From Chloroflexota bacterium (GTDB lineage: Bacteria; Chloroflexota; Anaerolineae; Promineifilales; Promineifilaceae), in contig JAKEFB010000049.1 in the NCBI GenBank assembly GCA_022616275.1, forward strand, positions 1 to 64,000: 64,000 nucleotides of DNA, in the 5' to 3' direction. The notes below the pieces were generated by a model. That model was not told the origin of the DNA. It worked only from the letters and a program-made list of their open reading frames with translations, and did no database searches. The translations under genes were made by a program, and so were the position numbers. Shown here one piece after another: positions 24,191-32,673 of this stretch (within the stretch, counting starts at the first letter, position 1; every line of letters starts with the position of its first letter).

Positions 24191-25330
24191 ATGATGGGAC
24201 GGTCAATGCGATGGATGGGAGTGTTGCTGTTGTTCTTGGGGCTGGCCAGCCTGGCCTGCCAGACGTTGCTGGGTGGGGGCGAGGAGGCAAACGAGAATAC
24301 CAATGTGGCCAGCCCCACGGAGGAGGCCGTGCAGGTGATCCCGCCGACCAAGACCGTTCAACCGCCGGCCGAAGCGACCCAGCCCCCGGCTACGGCGGCC
24401 GGCCCGGCGCAGAGCCTTAACCTGTCTGATCCTGGCCTGTACGACGCGCCGCCAGCTCTAACGGCTAATCAGATTGATTTGCTGTTCCAGTACGAGCGGC
24501 AAAACGACGACGGCTCGACGACCAGCGGCCAGGTGACCGGAACAGGCGGCCGGGTGGTCCAGCCGCCGGCCTTAAGTCTGGTCTTCAATGCCGAGGGCAG
24601 CGCCAACTTTGTCTCCGGCAACACCTTTACTATTGTCCAGTCGGAGGGCGTGGAATATTTCGTCCTGCCAACGGGCAACTGCGTGGCCGACGAGAGCCAG
24701 CAGCGGCTGCAGGGCTTTGGCGTACTGCTGGATACCGGCGGCATCCTGAGCGGGGAAGCGCCGCTGTTGGAGGCCGGGGTGCTGGTCAACGGCGTGTTGG
24801 CCGACCGCTACGCCCTCAGCACCGCCAACGTCAACTTCTCCCACCCGACGGCCGGCGACATCACCGAGATTGAGCAAGGCTCCATTGCCGTGGCCCGAGA
24901 CGGCGGCTACGTCGTCCAGGTGGTGCTAGATGGCCGGGGCACCAGCGCGCTGCTGGCCGGGGATGCTGTGACCGAAGGGGATATTTATTACGAGCTGAAT
25001 TTCACGCCCACTGCGGAAAGCCTGGCCATCGCTATCCCGGCCGGGTGTCCAGGGGCGTCGGAAATAGAGTCAGAATTTCCTGTTCTAGAAGACGCTTCCC
25101 AGGTTACTGCTGTATCAGGCATCCTGACCTATCAAAGCAACCGGCCGTTTGACGAGATTGTAGCCTTCTACCAGGAGGAAATGGCTGCTGCCGGGTGGGC
25201 TACAGCGAACGAATTTATTGACGAGCCGATAGCCTCTTTCCTCTTCACCAAGGACGGCCGGCAGGTCCAGATTAGCGTGGTCGAAGATGCGGCCAGCGAT
25301 GCCTTTATTGTGGCTATTGTGGAGCAGTAG
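24191..25330 (+). CDS. Lipoprotein of unknown function
   Basis: ATG 24191 (MMGRSMRWMG) follows GAGGAAG and starts a signal peptide ending in the lipobox SLAC near residue 22. The earlier frame from 24146 overlaps aspS. A P/T/A-rich linker (about residues 35-75) leads to a beta-rich domain resembling LppX/LprG-like lipoproteins (LTANQIDLLFQYERQNDDGS ... GVEYFVLPTGNCV). Near the C-terminus ILTYQSNRPFDEIVAFYQEEMAAAGW starts a small alpha/beta domain common in Chloroflexota lipoproteins. The LppX resemblance is by shape only. Lipid or glycan handling outside the membrane is possible. Confidence 0.65.
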   Translation: MMGRSMRWMGVLLLFLGLASLACQTLLGGGEEANENTNVASPTEEAVQVIPPTKTVQPPAEATQPPATAAGPAQSLNLSDPGLYDAPPALTANQIDLLFQYERQNDDGSTTSGQVTGTGGRVVQPPALSLVFNAEGSANFVSGNTFTIVQSEGVEYFVLPTGNCVADESQQRLQGFGVLLDTGGILSGEAPLLEAGVLVNGVLADRYALSTANVNFSHPTAGDITEIEQGSIAVARDGGYVVQVVLDGRGTSALLAGDAVTEGDIYYELNFTPTAESLAIAIPAGCPGASEIESEFPVLEDASQVTAVSGILTYQSNRPFDEIVAFYQEEMAAAGWATANEFIDEPIASFLFTKDGRQVQISVVEDAASDAFIVAIVEQ

Positions 25331-25345
25331 CCGGGCAAGGAAGAA

Positions 25346-26896
25346 ATGAAACGACCATTGTTTGCCCCAGCCCTTTTTCTGGCCATTATGACGTTGCTGC
25401 TTTTGCTAGCTACGCTGCCAGCCTCACCCTCTATGGCCGAGAGTGATATTTTAGCTCCCTTCAGCGTGGCCCCGCCTGGCCATGCTGCGGGTACCGGCCA
25501 GAACCGGCCGCTCCAAAGCCTGCACGGCTCCGATTTGGTCTATATCACCGTTCTGGGTGGCATTAATACGGAGAACGGTTGGGACATCGCCGTTGATAGC
25601 GCCGGCAACAGTTACGTGACGGGTATGACCGACTCGACTGACTTTCCAACGACCCCTGGCGCCTACGATACCACGCTCAATGACAGCTTCGACGCTTTCG
25701 TGGTTAAGTTGAGTCCCGACGGCAGCGAGCTGGTCTACGCCACTTTTATCGGCGGCAGCGCCCTGGATCAGGGCTCGAAAATTACCGTTGACGAGGACGG
25801 CAACGCCTATATTGCCGGTTACACCTACTCTACTGATTTCCCGACCACACCTGGGGCCTACGATACCGACTACAATGGCGGCGATATTGATGCTTTTGTC
25901 GCCAAAGTGAGCCCGGATGGCAGCGATCTGGTCTACGCTACCTATCTGGGCGGGGATAGTGATGATTACGGCGGGGGCATTACGGTAGATGGAGCGGGTA
26001 ATGCCTTCGTTACCGGTTACACGGAGTCCGGTAATTTCCCGACGACGCCTGGGGCCTACGATACCGACTATAATAGCGGCGGCGACGTCATGGCCGTTAA
26101 GATCAACGCGGCCGGGGACGACCTGGTCTACAGCACCTTCGTCGGGGCGGGCGCTTTTGAGGCGGCTTATGGGATCGTCTTAGACGGGACGAACAGCGCC
26201 TACCTGACCGGCCACACCTACTCGGCCGGTTTCCCCACCACGCCTGGCGCTTTTGATACCGATTACAACGGCGGTCTGACCGATGCCTTTGTGATCAAGC
26301 TCTTGCCGGATGGCAGCGACCTGGCCTACGCCTCTTTCCTGGGCGGCGCCGATTTCGACGACGGCAAAGGCATCGCTGTCACCACGGCCGGAGAGGCCAC
26401 TATTGCCGGCCGTACGAATTCCACGGACTTCCCGACCACCCCTGGGTCTTACGACATCGATTACAATGGCGGCCGGGACGTCTTTACCATCCAGATGAAC
26501 CCCGCCGGCAGCGCTCTAGTCTATGGGACATTCCTGGGTGGCGGCGGGGAGGATGAAGCTGGCGGCGTTGATCTCGATGGGAGTGGCCAGGCCATGGTGA
26601 CCGGATGGACTTTCTCCAGTGATTTCCCCACTACCTCTGGAGTGTATGATACGAGCCACAACGGTGACTATGACGGCTTTTTGGTGAAACTCCTCCCGGC
26701 CGGGGATGATCTGGATTACGGGACCTTCCTGGGTATGGATAGCACCAACTATGGCCGGGGAATTGCCGTGGATGCGGCCGGCAGCGCCTACATCGCCGGC
26801 TATGCCGGGGCTTTCCCGCCTGATGCCTTTGCGCTCAAGCTGGCGCCCGGTGGGCTCGTATACAGGCTTTACCTGCCGGCCGTTTGGGCCGATTGA
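25346..26896 (+). CDS. Secreted SBBP-repeat beta-propeller protein
   Basis: A signal peptide (PLFAPALFLAIMTLLLLLATLPASPSMA) is followed by seven repeats of about 63 residues. Each has a core such as LVYATYLGG, ITVDGAGNAFVTGYT and DFPTTPGAYD: the SBBP (beta-propeller) repeat. The repeats are visible at DNA level, with GACTTTCCGACGACCCCTGG-like segments recurring. One closed propeller is likely. The protein ends in YRLYLPAVWAD, resembling the C-terminal tail of the HzsA-related protein (VYLPAMQK). It follows the lipoprotein gene by 15 bases, so the two are probably co-expressed. An adhesion or scaffolding role is inferred. Confidence 0.8.
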   Translation: MKRPLFAPALFLAIMTLLLLLATLPASPSMAESDILAPFSVAPPGHAAGTGQNRPLQSLHGSDLVYITVLGGINTENGWDIAVDSAGNSYVTGMTDSTDFPTTPGAYDTTLNDSFDAFVVKLSPDGSELVYATFIGGSALDQGSKITVDEDGNAYIAGYTYSTDFPTTPGAYDTDYNGGDIDAFVAKVSPDGSDLVYATYLGGDSDDYGGGITVDGAGNAFVTGYTESGNFPTTPGAYDTDYNSGGDVMAVKINAAGDDLVYSTFVGAGAFEAAYGIVLDGTNSAYLTGHTYSAGFPTTPGAFDTDYNGGLTDAFVIKLLPDGSDLAYASFLGGADFDDGKGIAVTTAGEATIAGRTNSTDFPTTPGSYDIDYNGGRDVFTIQMNPAGSALVYGTFLGGGGEDEAGGVDLDGSGQAMVTGWTFSSDFPTTSGVYDTSHNGDYDGFLVKLLPAGDDLDYGTFLGMDSTNYGRGIAVDAAGSAYIAGYAGAFPPDAFALKLAPGGLVYRLYLPAVWAD

Positions 26897-26933
26897 TCGC
26901 TGTTGAACGTGTCGCGGTAGGGCGAGGGTTAAT

Positions 26934-26968
26934 CGCGAATGGGACGAATAGGCGAATTTCGCGAATGA
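26934..26968. repeat. CGCGAAT-type short repeats in convergent gap
   Basis: TCGCGAATGG, ACGAATAGG, CGAATTTCGCGAATGA lie between the convergent SBBP and MFS genes. The unit is related to the one at 24150. Confidence 0.4.
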
Positions 26969-26994
26969 ATGGTAGAGCCTGGCTGGTGAAACTG

Positions 26995-28560
26995 TCAATG
27001 ATCGGCGGTGAACGTGTCGCGGCGGAGGGCCAGGGCGACCAGCAGGGCCAGCAGGGCGAGGCCAGCGGAGACGAGGAAGGTCTCGGCCAGGACGGCGACG
27101 GTGGTGTTGGTTAGCCCCTCGATGAGGGCCGTTTGAAAGCCTGGGTCGTCCAGAGGGGGTAGCTCGATGAGGGTGCGCAGAACGTTGAAGCGGTGCAGGC
27201 CCCAGGCGGTGAGGCCGGAGAGGCCGACGCTCATGCCGATGAGGCGCAGGACGATGACCAGGCCGGAGGCAATGCCGCGTTGGTCTTCCGGGGCGGCGTT
27301 GATGACGGCCGCGCCAATGGGGGCAATGACCAGGCCGAAACCCAGCCCCAGGATGGCCAGGTGCCAGGCCATTTGCTGGTAAGGGGTGGCGGCCGTCCAG
27401 GAACTCCCCATCAGGCTGAAGCCAACGGCGCAGGCCAGGAGGCCGGCCAGGGCCACGGGCCGGTAGCCCCAACGCTCGGTCAGGCGGCCGCCGGCGTAGG
27501 CGGCGACGGCCATGGAGGCGGTCATAGCGCTGAGCAGCCAGCCGCTGGTGACGGCCGCCTGTTCCACGTCAAACTCGATCACGTTAATGAGCAGGGGAAC
27601 GTTGACAACGGCGATGATGAGCGTTGAGCCAATCAGGAAGTTGACTAGGACGGCCGGGGTGAAGTTGCGGCGGGTGAAGAGGCGGAAATCAATGAGGGGG
27701 GGAGGGGATGTAGGGGTGTGGGGGTGTGGGGGTGTGGTGTCCAGGGCAAAACCTGGACCAGTGTGATGGCGGGTGAGGGTGCGCTCGATGGCGATGAAGA
27801 GGACGAGGCAGACGGCGGAGAGGATGTAGAGGGGGAGGGTGTTGGGGGATTGCTGGCCGGAAAGATCGGCCAGGCTGCCGACGCTCTGGATGTCGCTGCT
27901 GTTGAGGAGGGCGACGTTGAGGGCCAATAGGGCAGCGGTGAGGGCGGCGGTGCCCAGCCAGTCTATCCGTTCGCGGCGGGCCGGCCGGGGCAGGCCGCCC
28001 AGCGCCCACCAGGCGGCGGCAATGCCCACCAGGCTGAGGGGGATGTTTAAATAGAATTGCCAGCGCCAGGTCAGGTAGCGAATGAGGAGCGCGCCGTAAA
28101 GCGGCCCCCAGACCCAGCCGGCCGTGTCCACTGCGCCCAGTGCCCCCAGGGCCGAGGCGCGGCGGCGCGGCTCATAAATGTCGCCTAGGATGGCCATGCC
28201 CACCGGGACCATGGCCCCGCCGCCCAGGGCGGTCAGCACCCGGCCAACGATGAAGGTGGGCAGGTTGGGGGCAAAGGGGACCCAAATGGAGCCGGCCAGG
28301 AACAAAAACAGCGCGCCAACGTACACAGCCCGCCGCCCCAGGATGTCGCTCAGCCGGCCGACGAAGGGCATGACGACGACGTAGGCAATGAGGTAAGCGT
28401 TGACGATCCAGGCGGCGTCGTCCAGACCATCGGGTAGGGGAATTTCCAGGTCAAAAATGATCTGCCGCAGCATGGTGGAGACGACGGTCAAATCGTCGGC
28501 AGCGACAAAAACGCCAAAGGCCACGACGGCGAGGATGAGGGAGGGCGGGGGGCGGCGCAT
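26995..28560 (-). CDS. MFS drug-resistance-type transporter (DHA2/EmrB-like)
   Basis: The 521-residue protein has about 14 hydrophobic helices. Motif A is visible as GRLSDILGRRAVYVG after the second helix, and motif C-like sequence occurs near WGPLYGALL. These fit the 14-TMS DHA2 family of proton-driven exporters. A hydrophilic central loop rich in P, T and H (TTPPHPHTPTSPPP) joins the halves and is encoded by a low-complexity G/T stretch on the plus strand (about 27700-27745). Substrate unknown. The nearest minus-strand upstream gene is Nfu_N, separated by a repeat gap. Confidence 0.85.
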   Translation of the reverse strand: MRRPPPSLILAVVAFGVFVAADDLTVVSTMLRQIIFDLEIPLPDGLDDAAWIVNAYLIAYVVVMPFVGRLSDILGRRAVYVGALFLFLAGSIWVPFAPNLPTFIVGRVLTALGGGAMVPVGMAILGDIYEPRRRASALGALGAVDTAGWVWGPLYGALLIRYLTWRWQFYLNIPLSLVGIAAAWWALGGLPRPARRERIDWLGTAALTAALLALNVALLNSSDIQSVGSLADLSGQQSPNTLPLYILSAVCLVLFIAIERTLTRHHTGPGFALDTTPPHPHTPTSPPPLIDFRLFTRRNFTPAVLVNFLIGSTLIIAVVNVPLLINVIEFDVEQAAVTSGWLLSAMTASMAVAAYAGGRLTERWGYRPVALAGLLACAVGFSLMGSSWTAATPYQQMAWHLAILGLGFGLVIAPIGAAVINAAPEDQRGIASGLVIVLRLIGMSVGLSGLTAWGLHRFNVLRTLIELPPLDDPGFQTALIEGLTNTTVAVLAETFLVSAGLALLALLVALALRRDTFTADH

Positions 28561-28561
28561 A

Positions 28562-28661
28562 AGGGGGAGATTGGAGATTGGTTATTGGTTATTGGTTATT
28601 GGTAAATTGGTTATTGGCCGTTTTAACTTGACATAATAACTAATAACAAATAACCAATAAC
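28562..28661. repeat. Intergenic inverted tandem repeat (GGTTATT type)
   Basis: Four or more TTGGTTATTGG-type units on the left and AATAACCAATAACC on the right, around a short AT-rich centre. It lies between the MFS and Nfu_N genes on the same strand. Confidence 0.6.
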
Positions 28662-28940
28662 CTACAAAAAGAAATCCTTAATCGCGGCCGTTACGTCGGC
28701 AATGATGGCGTGCCAGGGGACGGCCGGGTCGCGGGTGATGAGCAGGTCGTGGGTTTCGAGGCGCAGGTGGGCGAGGCCCTCGACGGCGGCCAGGGCCTGG
28801 GCGACGGGCGAGCCTTCTTCCATCGCTGCGGCCGAATCATACTCCTCTACCCCCGCTTCGACCAGCAGGAGGTTGGTGTGAAAACGAAATACGTCTGGGT
28901 CGTCGGTAGGATCGGTTTGGATCTCAATGTACTCGGACAT
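28662..28940 (-). CDS. Stand-alone Nfu N-terminal domain protein
   Basis: The 92 residues match the Nfu_N fold: EIQTDPTDDPDVFRFHTN at the N-terminus, the SPVAQALAAVEGLAHLRLETHDLLITRD core and the terminal helix IIADVTAAIKDFF. Classical Nfu proteins join this domain to a NifU-like CxxC cluster domain, which is absent, and there is no cysteine. It may act as a protein-interaction module in Fe-S delivery. A role with the A-type carrier at 21758 is possible but not shown. Confidence 0.75.
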   Translation of the reverse strand: MSEYIEIQTDPTDDPDVFRFHTNLLLVEAGVEEYDSAAAMEEGSPVAQALAAVEGLAHLRLETHDLLITRDPAVPWHAIIADVTAAIKDFFL

Positions 28941-28947
28941 GGCCGGC

Positions 28948-29012
28948 AGTCAAAAAGTTATTGGTTATTAGTTATTATGCCCGATCCAATAACCAATAAC
29001 CAATAACCGGCC
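28948..29012. repeat. Intergenic inverted tandem repeat (GTTATT type), second copy
   Basis: GTTATTGGTTATTAGTTATT on the left and CAATAACCAATAACC on the right form a hairpin upstream of the Nfu_N start, with the same unit as the gap at 28562. Confidence 0.6.
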
Positions 29013-29031
29013 AGGCTGACTCCCTCGCAGG

Positions 29032-29490
29032 TTAACCGGTAAGCGTGTCTAAAAGTTCTTGTTCTGGAATCGGCCGGTTGCCCAGCCAGCGGCGCGAGGT
29101 GTCCCCCCCGCGACTGTCCCAGTAGATTTCCAGGCCGTTGCCGTCGGGGTCGCTGAAGTACATGGCCCAACTGATGCCCACGTGGTCCACTGTAGCCACT
29201 TCCACGCCCATCTGGCGCAGGTGTTGCACGGCCAGGGCAAAGGCGCGTTTGTCGGGTACTTCAAAGGCGACGTGGTAGAGGCCCACACCGTGCGGTGGCG
29301 GATCGGGCGCTTCCGGCCCAACTCGTTGCAAGGCGATTTCGTGGTGCATTTCCGTACCGGTGAGGAAAACGTACTGTTCCTCCCAGCGGTCATTGACCCG
29401 CAGGTTCAGGGCGTGGGTGTAAAACTCCACGGCCCGCTCAAGGTCACGTACTTTCAGGTGGGCATGCCCGATTTTGGCCGGGAAAGTCAC
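29032..29490 (-). CDS. VOC family (glyoxalase/extradiol dioxygenase-like) protein
   Basis: Two beta-alpha-beta-beta-beta modules are visible. Candidate metal ligands are His in IGHAHLKV, His in GLYHVAFEV and Glu in GNGLEIYWD, the pattern of CatE-type VOC proteins. SDPDGNGLEI is the family hallmark. With 152 residues it is a single two-module chain. It may be a dioxygenase, an isomerase or a resistance protein; the substrate is unknown. Its start overlaps the stop of the pentapeptide-repeat gene by 4 nt, so the two are translationally coupled. Confidence 0.85.
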   Translation of the reverse strand: MTFPAKIGHAHLKVRDLERAVEFYTHALNLRVNDRWEEQYVFLTGTEMHHEIALQRVGPEAPDPPPHGVGLYHVAFEVPDKRAFALAVQHLRQMGVEVATVDHVGISWAMYFSDPDGNGLEIYWDSRGGDTSRRWLGNRPIPEQELLDTLTG

Positions 29491-30857
29491 GGTTTGCCGT
29501 TGGGTTCGACCGGCGGAATAGAACCACCGGGCATGATGGCGCCGGCCCGGGTATGGACCTGGGACAATTGGGCATCGGTGACGATGGCTCCGGTCAGGTT
29601 AGCGTTAACCAGCCAGGTGTCTGTCAGGTCGGCGTAGGCCAGGTTGGCGTGGCTGAGATCAGAGCCGCTGAGGTTGTTGCCCCGCAAATTAGCGCCGTTG
29701 AGGTTGGCTTCGGTCAGGTCGGCGTTGACCAGCCAGGTGTTGGTCAGGTTGGCGCCGGTCAGGTCGGCCGACTTCAAATTGGCGTGGAGCAGCGTGGCTT
29801 CGCTGAGATTGGCACCCGTCAAGTTAGCCCCACCCAGGTCGGCCCCGGTCAGGCTGGCCCCGCTCAGCGTCGCATTGGCCATTTTGGCCTCGGCCAGCCG
29901 CGTGCCATAAAGGTTAGCGTGGCTGAGGTCGGCCCCGCTGAGATTGGCCTCGCTCAGGTTAGCCCCGCTGAGGTCGGCCCCGACCAGGCGCGCCCCGGTC
30001 AGATCGGTCCCACTGAGATCCGCCCCGGTCAGGTCGGCGCCGGTCAGGTCCACGACGCCGCTAAGGTTGGCCCCGCTCAAATTGGTGCTTGACAGGTAGG
30101 CTTCGCTCAAATTAGCCCCACTCAGGTTGGCCCCGGTCAGGTCGGCGCCGGTCAGGTCGGCGGCGCTGCGCAGGTTAGCAATGCCGCTGAGGTTGGCTTT
30201 GCTCAACCGGGTGCTGGTGAGGTAAGCCCCAGTTAAGTTAGCCCCGCACAGGTTGGCCCCGGTCAAATCGGCGGCGTAGAGGTTGGCGTCGGACAGGTTG
30301 GCGTTGGCCAGGTTGGCGTTGCGCAAATCGGCCCGGCCGAGGTTGGCGTTGCTCAGGTTGGTGTGGACCAGGTGGGCGTTTTCCAAGCGGGCGTTGAAGA
30401 GGTGGGCATAGCTCAAGTTGGCCCGGCTCAAATAGGCGTTCATCAGGCTGGCTTCGCTCAGGTTGGCCTCACTCAGGTCGGCGGCAATGAGGTTGGCATT
30501 GATGAGCCGGGCGTCGGCCATGTCGCAGCCGGAGAGATTGCATTCGCTCAACATGGCGTCAGTCAGATCGGCGTTGCTCAACAGGGCGCGGTGAAAATCC
30601 ACGCCCCGCAGGTAGGTCCGGGCCAGTTGGGCGCTAATCAGGTCCGGCCGGTGGCCCTTGCGCCACCAAAATATTCCCCAGGTGCGGGTACTTTTGTCAA
30701 TAATGGCTACCACGTCCGGTTTACGGGGTTGGGAGCCGTAAATGGCGTTCAGGTGATTCAGTTGGTAATTACTGGCTTGGGTGCGGGCCAGGATGTGACC
30801 AATCAGAGTCCCCAGGACAGCACTGAGGGCAACGAGAATAATGACTATTTCTTCCAT
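29487..30857 (-). CDS. Membrane-anchored pentapeptide-repeat protein
   Basis: One N-terminal membrane helix (IVIILVALSAVLGTLIGHIL) is followed by a short linker and about 65-70 consecutive A(D/N)LxX pentapeptides from residue about 85 to the end (ADLSGANLSEANLSGADL). They should build a right-handed quadrilateral helix about 16-17 coils long. No DNA-gyrase-protecting family features can be assigned. The periodic DNA gives long antisense open frames, which are shadows. It is coupled to the VOC gene by a 4-nt overlap. Confidence 0.88.
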   Translation of the reverse strand: MEEIVIILVALSAVLGTLIGHILARTQASNYQLNHLNAIYGSQPRKPDVVAIIDKSTRTWGIFWWRKGHRPDLISAQLARTYLRGVDFHRALLSNADLTDAMLSECNLSGCDMADARLINANLIAADLSEANLSEASLMNAYLSRANLSYAHLFNARLENAHLVHTNLSNANLGRADLRNANLANANLSDANLYAADLTGANLCGANLTGAYLTSTRLSKANLSGIANLRSAADLTGADLTGANLSGANLSEAYLSSTNLSGANLSGVVDLTGADLTGADLSGTDLTGARLVGADLSGANLSEANLSGADLSHANLYGTRLAEAKMANATLSGASLTGADLGGANLTGANLSEATLLHANLKSADLTGANLTNTWLVNADLTEANLNGANLRGNNLSGSDLSHANLAYADLTDTWLVNANLTGAIVTDAQLSQVHTRAGAIMPGGSIPPVEPNGKP

Positions 30858-30971
30858 GGCGCACTACCTTTGGCTGTGGCAACTGCTATGGTAACCTCTG
30901 CTGTCACTGCTTGCAGGTGTTAACGTACTAGCAACAGTTTAACACGGCCCCGGCCGGTTGTAAACTATTTC

Positions 30972-30980
30972 GGGGGCAGG
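30972..30980. repeat. Left target-site duplication of the IS
   Basis: GGGGGCAGG directly outside the left terminal repeat; identical to 32648-32656. Confidence 0.7.
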
Positions 30981-31001
30981 GGGTGGGCGTCAGATTTTTG
31001 C
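30981..31001 (+). repeat. Left terminal inverted repeat of the IS
   Basis: It begins GGGTGGGCGTCAG and ends TTTTTGC, overlapping the stop codon of the transposase frame. Confidence 0.75.
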
Positions 31002-32234
31002 AACGGTTTTAGGGGAGGATGAGCGGAACCTGGCGCGGCCAATGGGGGAACGGCGCCAAGGATGGTCGGCGGCTGGGCGGGATGACTTTTTCTCCGGTGA
31101 AGGTGGAAGGGCAGGCTCAGCCGGAGCCACTTTGACGGAGGAGAAGGTGAGCGGCGGGGGCGGCGCAGCGGAGGCCGGCGCTTTAGCCGCGCGACGTTGG
31201 TACTGTTTGAGGCGGCGGCGTTGGCGGTCGTCATGGCGGAGGCGGTCAGCAATGTGCGGCCAGGCTTCGTCCCAACGGTGGTGACAGACAATGTTGCGCA
31301 AGGCCAGCATGGGGTTGACCTGGTCGCGCTGCCAGTGCATGCCCGCGCCCTTGAGACGAGCTTCGACGACGAGCTTATTGGCACTTTCGCCGCTGCCGCT
31401 GCCAATGGGCCAGCCAGCCTGTTGAAAAGCGGGGTAGTCCATCAGCTTTGCTCGTTTCTCCAGGTAGTTAAACGGCTCCTCTAGGGGCAAGTCAGGGTGG
31501 GTCTGCCGCCACTGCCGCAGTTGGTCTAGCAGGGTGGCTGGCCCCTCGTGTTTGAGGCGGTGGCGTTCGTCAGTTAACCAGCCCTCGCTCAGGGGAACGT
31601 TGGCGTCGCTCAGGAGTTGTCCTACCTGGCCTACTTTTTCGGCCGCATGGGGGAAGTCCAGCACTCGCAGGGCATCGGGCCGGTGAAAGTCCACCAGACC
31701 TTGAATCCACTCCGCGCCGTCGCCCACGGCTGCCACCGCCCCAGCCGTACTCAAGCCGCGCCGCTCCGTCTCCACCAGGGCGTCACGGATGAACTGCTCC
31801 GCCTCGGCCAGTCGGGAGAAGTAAGACAATTCTTGAGTGTGAACCACCGTTTCCCCACTCGCTGTCACCGCCACTTCTGGCACGCCAATGGTCAGCGTCT
31901 TGACTTCGGCCCACTCCCCACCCACCAGCGGCACCATCGCCCCATCAGCCGTGATCACCAACCGAGCCGGCCCCAGATTCGCCTCCGCCCGCCCCCCTTC
32001 CAACGCCTCGACCGCTTCCTTCTGTAACTGAACATACACCGCCCCGGCGGCCTCCGTTTTCCGCCGGGCGCCTGCTTCACTCACCTGCGTCCGGCTGAAA
32101 CTGGCCACTATCTCCGCCGCCTGCTCAAATGGCATCCACGCCCCCAGCCGGACTAACCACTCCTGCAAGGTGGGCGTCAAGGACCCAGGTAGCAGGGCTA
32201 GTTCTTCATCCAGGGGGAAAAAGACCCACCCCAC
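30990..32234 (-). CDS. IS transposase, catalytic part (second frame)
   Basis: The frame begins with VFFPLDEELALLPG, the continuation of the zinc-ribbon region of the first frame. It holds the probable DDE/RNase H-like core (LVITADGAMVPL, AAVGDGAEWIQGL, IGSGSGESANKLVVEARLKGAGMHW). A basic/proline-rich C-terminal tail follows. The listed start is only the first ATG of the frame. Real production probably needs a frameshift from the upstream frame near 32210-32220, where the coding strand reads CTTTTTCCCCC. Alternatively a single-base change has broken a once continuous gene. Confidence 0.75.
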   Translation of the reverse strand: MGWVFFPLDEELALLPGSLTPTLQEWLVRLGAWMPFEQAAEIVASFSRTQVSEAGARRKTEAAGAVYVQLQKEAVEALEGGRAEANLGPARLVITADGAMVPLVGGEWAEVKTLTIGVPEVAVTASGETVVHTQELSYFSRLAEAEQFIRDALVETERRGLSTAGAVAAVGDGAEWIQGLVDFHRPDALRVLDFPHAAEKVGQVGQLLSDANVPLSEGWLTDERHRLKHEGPATLLDQLRQWRQTHPDLPLEEPFNYLEKRAKLMDYPAFQQAGWPIGSGSGESANKLVVEARLKGAGMHWQRDQVNPMLALRNIVCHHRWDEAWPHIADRLRHDDRQRRRLKQYQRRAAKAPASAAPPPPLTFSSVKVAPAEPALPPSPEKKSSRPAADHPWRRSPIGRARFRSSSPKTVAKI

Positions 32235-32568
32235 ACTCCGGGCAAACCCCGTATTGCCGTTTGAGGCTGATAGTTTGGCCTCCCTGGGTCTGCAATCCCC
32301 GTTCCTGTTCCCCTCGCCGTTGCAGCGGTTGCTGACACTGGGGGCAGACCGGCTTTTCCCCTTCGGCTGCTTCCCGCCAATCTGCTGTCTGGCTGGCCTC
32401 AGCCATATTTTCTAGCATCCGCCGTCGTAATCCGGCCAGCCGTTCATCCAGCGCCGCCTCCATCTCCCCCAACGTTGCCCGCGGATGTTGCAGCCGCCAC
32501 TCCTTCATCCCACTCAACACCTCTTCACTCAGTTCCTGCCACTGCCCGTCAAAATCCGGCCGTCGCAT
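32206..32568 (-). CDS. IS transposase, N-terminal part (first frame)
   Basis: The 120-residue product starts MRRPDFDGQWQELSEEVL, has a helical region (GEMEAALDERLAGLRRRM) and a zinc-ribbon with CPQCQQPL and CPECG. It stops just after GLFPPG, where the other frame continues as VFFPLD. A shift of +1 on the run of T and C residues would join both into one transposase of about 530 residues. A decayed copy of this region lies at 49784-50011. Confidence 0.75.
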   Translation of the reverse strand: MRRPDFDGQWQELSEEVLSGMKEWRLQHPRATLGEMEAALDERLAGLRRRMLENMAEASQTADWREAAEGEKPVCPQCQQPLQRRGEQERGLQTQGGQTISLKRQYGVCPECGVGLFPPG

Positions 32569-32626
32569 CGTTCTTTCTCCTTTTCTGTGCCTTTTGCCCT
32601 CTATTTTCCCTTTACTCCTCCCCCGT

Positions 32627-32647
32627 GCAAAACTTTGACGGACACCC
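32627..32647 (-). repeat. Right terminal inverted repeat of the IS
   Basis: Plus-strand GCAAAACTTTGACGGACACCC pairs with the left end at 17 of 21 positions. Confidence 0.75.
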
Positions 32648-32656
32648 GGGGGCAGG
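32648..32656. repeat. Right target-site duplication of the IS
   Basis: GGGGGCAGG, identical to 30972-30980. Confidence 0.7.
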
Positions 32657-32673
32657 GACCCGCTACGGAGTGA

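Larger units (their letters stand above)
30981..32647 (-). mobile_element. ISKra4-like insertion sequence, full length
   Basis: The element is 1,667 bp long. The 21-bp terminal inverted repeats at 30981-31001 and 32627-32647 agree at 17 positions. Both ends are flanked by the same 9 bp, GGGGGCAGG. Two overlapping frames encode the transposase. The family name rests on transposase features recalled for ISKra4 (zinc-ribbon N-terminal region followed by a GFFPLD-type motif and a DDE domain). It sits 26 bases upstream of the promoter of the peptidoglycan-salvage cluster. Confidence 0.8.

Noticed and set aside
24191-25330. Naming the lipoprotein LppX/LprG
   Set aside because: Only general beta-rich shape agrees; no diagnostic motif was seen.
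26516-27472. Minus-strand frame of 318 codons across the SBBP/MFS junction
   Set aside because: It is antisense to one gene and out of frame with the other; composition is Arg/Pro/Gly shadow type.
29553-30857. CRISPR-like periodic DNA
   Set aside because: The 15-base periodicity comes from pentapeptide codons; no conserved repeat with unique spacers.
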